Positions 61,606 to 64,000 of a DNA stretch of 64,000 nt are shown piece after piece (the stretch's first letter is position 1; each line of letters opens with the position of its first letter). This stretch comes from Pigmentiphaga sp. (lineage in GTDB: Bacteria; Pseudomonadota; Gammaproteobacteria; Burkholderiales; Burkholderiaceae_B): the NCBI GenBank assembly GCA_023228945.1, contig JALOAI010000007.1, positions 62,001 through 126,000 of the forward strand, in the 5' to 3' direction. A program made the position numbers and the translations under genes. The notes below the pieces were generated by a model that ran no database searches, was not told where the DNA came from, and worked only from the letters and a program-made list of their open reading frames with translations.

Positions 61606-64000
61606 ATGTCCCGAATCTCCTCCTCCGTCCCAGAACATAGTCGATTCGCCCTCCCTCCGTCATTGGTGTTGGGGTTTGTGGCCGCCGCGCTGGCTTCGGT
61701 GCTCATCGCGGTCGTCAACATCCGGTCCTCCGCGGTGCGGGCGGAGGCCGTGGCTAGCATCGAGACGATGACCGACTCGATGCAGCAGCTCAACGAGTTG
61801 AACCTCGTCTTGAAGGATGCGGAGACCGGTCAGCGAGGCTATCTATTGACGGGGGACGACGCCTACTTAACGCCATATCGGCGCGCCGTCGAGATGACGG
61901 ACGTTTATTTGCAAGATCTCGCCGCCAGTAACGCCGATAGCCTGTCGCGCACGCGGCTGGTCGTCGAGATCGACAGGTTATCTCATCAGAAGCTCGCCGA
62001 GCTTGGAGAAACCGTAGAGCTGCGTCGGGCGGGGCAGCTGGAAGAGGCGATAGCGGTGGTTCGCACGGATCGAGGCAAAAGCGCGATGGATGAAATCAGC
62101 GCGCTGGTGACGGATCTGTATCGTTTGCAGAATCAGGAGCTTAACCAACGCCGCGAGGCATGGGAGGACGCCGCCTCGACCTCCACGCTTTACTCGTGGG
62201 GCGGCTCTTTGATCTTGCTGGCGCTGGTGTTGATCTCCGGTGGCCTGACGGTGCGCGAGTACCGGCGCAAGGCCCGCCAAACCTGGGTGGCCACCGGTTT
62301 GTCGGGACTCAGCCAACGTCTGCAGGGCAATTATCGCTTGTCGGAGATGGGCGAACGGACGCTGGGCTATTTGGCCGGCTATCTCAATGCCCAGGTGGGC
62401 GCGGCTTATGCGATGGACGAAGCCGACACGGGATATCAGCGGATCGCGGCCCATGCCTTGTCCAGAGAGGCGACGGCGAGCCACTTCGCCCTGGGCGAAG
62501 GGCTGCCAGGGCAGGCGGCAAGATCCCGCGAATTGTTGAAAGTCGAAGGGCTGTCGGCGGATCACCTGAAGCTCCAGTCCGGCACGGGGGAATCTTTGCC
62601 GATCGAATTGCTGATCGCGCCCGCCATCGAATACCAGACGGTGTACGGGGTCATCGAATTGGGCTTTTCGCGCCGCACCGGCGAAGCCGAGTCCGAGTTG
62701 CTGGAAGCCGCCTCGGGCATGCTCGCCATCGCGGTGCGTTCGGCCAGGGATAAATCGCGGCTGGAGCGTTTGCTGGAAGAAACCCGGCGCCAATCCGAAG
62801 AGCTGCAGCGGCAGCAGGAGGAGATGCAGGCCAGCAATGAAGAGCTGGAACAACAGAGCCAGGCACTGCAGCGTTCGCAAACCCAGATGGAACAGCAGCA
62901 GCGCGAACTGGAGCAAACGAACACCGACCTGGAGCAGCAGACGCAAAAGCTCGAGCATCAGCGGGAGCAGCTATTGCGCGCGCAGGATGCCTTGACCGAA
63001 AAGGCACGGGAGCTGGAACTGGCCAGCCAGTACAAGAGCGAGTTCCTGGCCAATATGAGCCATGAGCTGCGCACTCCGCTCAACTCCACTCTGATACTGG
63101 CCAAGCTGCTTTCCGATAACAAACCCGCCAATCTCACGCCCGAACAAGTCAAGTACGCGCAAACCATCCATGCCGCGGGCACCGACTTGCTGGAGCTCAT
63201 CAACGATATTCTGGATCTGGCCAAAATCGAGGCCGGCCAAGCCACCATCACGATCGCGCCCCTGCACGTGGTGACGGCGATGCGGGATCTCATCGAACCG
63301 CTGCTTCCGCTGGCTCAGCAAAAGGGGCTGGAGCTGAGCTGGCGCATCGATCCCGGCGTACCGGCCAGTTTGCAGACCGATGCTTTGCGCCTGGGGCAGA
63401 TACTCAAGAATTTGCTCTCCAACGCGATCAAGTTCACACATGACGGAATCGTCGAGCTCCAGGTGTCATGTGCGGCGCGGGATCAGGTGGCCTTCGCGGT
63501 ACGAGACACCGGCATCGGTATCCCAGATCATCAGCAGCAACGAATCTTCCAGGCTTTTTATCAGGCCGACGGAGGTACGCATCGCAAATATGCCGGCACC
63601 GGCCTGGGATTGGGAATCGCCCGCGACCTGGCCGAGCTGTTGGGCGGAACCTTGGCCGTCAGCAGCACCGCCGGCCAGGGGAGCGTCTTCACCTTGACGC
63701 TTCCCGTGGCGCCCGCGCAGCCCGCGGCGGCCGACGCCGAGCCTCTGGAGCTCCCGGCCGTACCGGCCATGATGGCGCCTGTTACCCCGGTCGCCGGCGT
63801 GGCACCATTCAATCCTGTGGTGCCGGAAGACGGGCGGCACATTCTGATCATCGAAGACGACGAGCGCTTTGCCGCCATCCTGGCGGAGCTCGCCAAGGAA
63901 ATGAACTTCAGCAGCCAGGTGGCCGGAAACGCCGCCGATGGCCTGGCGGCAGCCGTCCGCTCCCCGCCCAAGGCCATCGTGCTCGACATCAATTTGCCCG
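61606..64000 (+). CDS. Hybrid sensor histidine kinase with CHASE3, GAF, coiled coil and receiver (partial, 3' end outside window)
   Basis: The frame from the ATG at 61606 is open through the last base (798 codons). In order: a membrane helix (about 18-38); a periplasmic CHASE3-like sensor with TGQRGYLLTG; a second helix (about 196-215); a GAF-like domain (about 225-375) with GEGLPGQAAR; a Gln/Glu-rich coiled coil (about 380-470); HisKA with the phospho-accepting His 486 in NMSHELRTPLNS; an HATPase domain (NLLSNAIKFT, DTGIGIP, GTGLGLGI); and a receiver starting IIEDDE with the acceptor Asp at 794. More receiver domains may follow. The ligand is unknown. Confidence 0.9.
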   Translation, partial: MSRISSSVPEHSRFALPPSLVLGFVAAALASVLIAVVNIRSSAVRAEAVASIETMTDSMQQLNELNLVLKDAETGQRGYLLTGDDAYLTPYRRAVEMTDVYLQDLAASNADSLSRTRLVVEIDRLSHQKLAELGETVELRRAGQLEEAIAVVRTDRGKSAMDEISALVTDLYRLQNQELNQRREAWEDAASTSTLYSWGGSLILLALVLISGGLTVREYRRKARQTWVATGLSGLSQRLQGNYRLSEMGERTLGYLAGYLNAQVGAAYAMDEADTGYQRIAAHALSREATASHFALGEGLPGQAARSRELLKVEGLSADHLKLQSGTGESLPIELLIAPAIEYQTVYGVIELGFSRRTGEAESELLEAASGMLAIAVRSARDKSRLERLLEETRRQSEELQRQQEEMQASNEELEQQSQALQRSQTQMEQQQRELEQTNTDLEQQTQKLEHQREQLLRAQDALTEKARELELASQYKSEFLANMSHELRTPLNSTLILAKLLSDNKPANLTPEQVKYAQTIHAAGTDLLELINDILDLAKIEAGQATITIAPLHVVTAMRDLIEPLLPLAQQKGLELSWRIDPGVPASLQTDALRLGQILKNLLSNAIKFTHDGIVELQVSCAARDQVAFAVRDTGIGIPDHQQQRIFQAFYQADGGTHRKYAGTGLGLGIARDLAELLGGTLAVSSTAGQGSVFTLTLPVAPAQPAAADAEPLELPAVPAMMAPVTPVAGVAPFNPVVPEDGRHILIIEDDERFAAILAELAKEMNFSSQVAGNAADGLAAAVRSPPKAIVLDINLP

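Overview
This is a GC-rich, densely packed chromosomal window from a betaproteobacterium, most likely a member of the Alcaligenaceae (Bordetella/Achromobacter relatives). The assignment rests on the block mlaFED-mlaA-mlaC / ABC-2 exporter / ibaG / murA / hisGDBHAFIE / tatABC / mscL / petABC / sspAB, an order I recall from Burkholderiales, and on the soluble NAD-dependent formate dehydrogenase (fds type) next to molybdenum-cofactor genes. No search could be run, so the genus is left open.

Layout. 1-1.75 kb: prfC on the minus strand. 1.8-13.0 kb: a molybdenum block with moaC-moaD (fused in one frame), moaE, moaB and moeA on plus, mobA and moaA on minus, then fdsG-fdsB-fdsA-fdsD-fdhD on plus, that is, the cofactor and one enzyme that uses it. 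13.0-13.5 kb: a gene-free stretch of nested GC-rich inverted repeats. 13.5-22.0 kb: the pqiABC lipid-transport genes (minus), with pqiC cut off from pqiAB by an oppositely oriented 4.3 kb cassette for a cbb3-like haem-copper oxidase (subunit I, two cytochromes c, SCO-type copper chaperone, a membrane protein). 22-30.7 kb: LysE-type exporter, RhlE helicase, BioC-like methyltransferase, ComF, Dcd, a large basic amino-acid decarboxylase and an HI0933-type flavoprotein. 30.9-33.6 kb: a large acidic DUF4214 protein and, facing it, a short minus-strand transcription unit that looks like an attenuator leader without an operon. 33.6-36 kb: OsmC, hpd and its divergent Lrp-type regulator. 36-42 kb: the Mla retrograde phospholipid transporter (no mlaB seen), an ABC-2 exporter, ibaG. 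42-49 kb: murA and the his operon (no hisC). 49-57 kb: tatABC, Nif3-like protein, mscL, cytochrome bc1 (petABC), sspAB. 57.0 kb: tRNA-Thr(UGU). 57.2-64 kb: BCCT transporter, tandem UspA protein, MgtE, and a hybrid sensor kinase that runs off the window.

Functional links: the Tat translocase lies just upstream of the Rieske protein, which carries a Tat-type signal; MlaA, MlaC and MlaFED form one envelope-lipid pathway, and PqiABC is a second MCE-type system.

Most notable: (i) a related GC-rich palindromic repeat sits in frame directly behind the start codons of an ABC permease and of hisF; (ii) a second hairpin-repeat family supplies a terminator at 34.0 kb and fills the 41.6-41.8 kb gap; (iii) the oxidase cassette splits pqiABC; (iv) the MoaC-MoaD fusion; (v) the orphan leader-like RNA at 33.0-33.15 kb.
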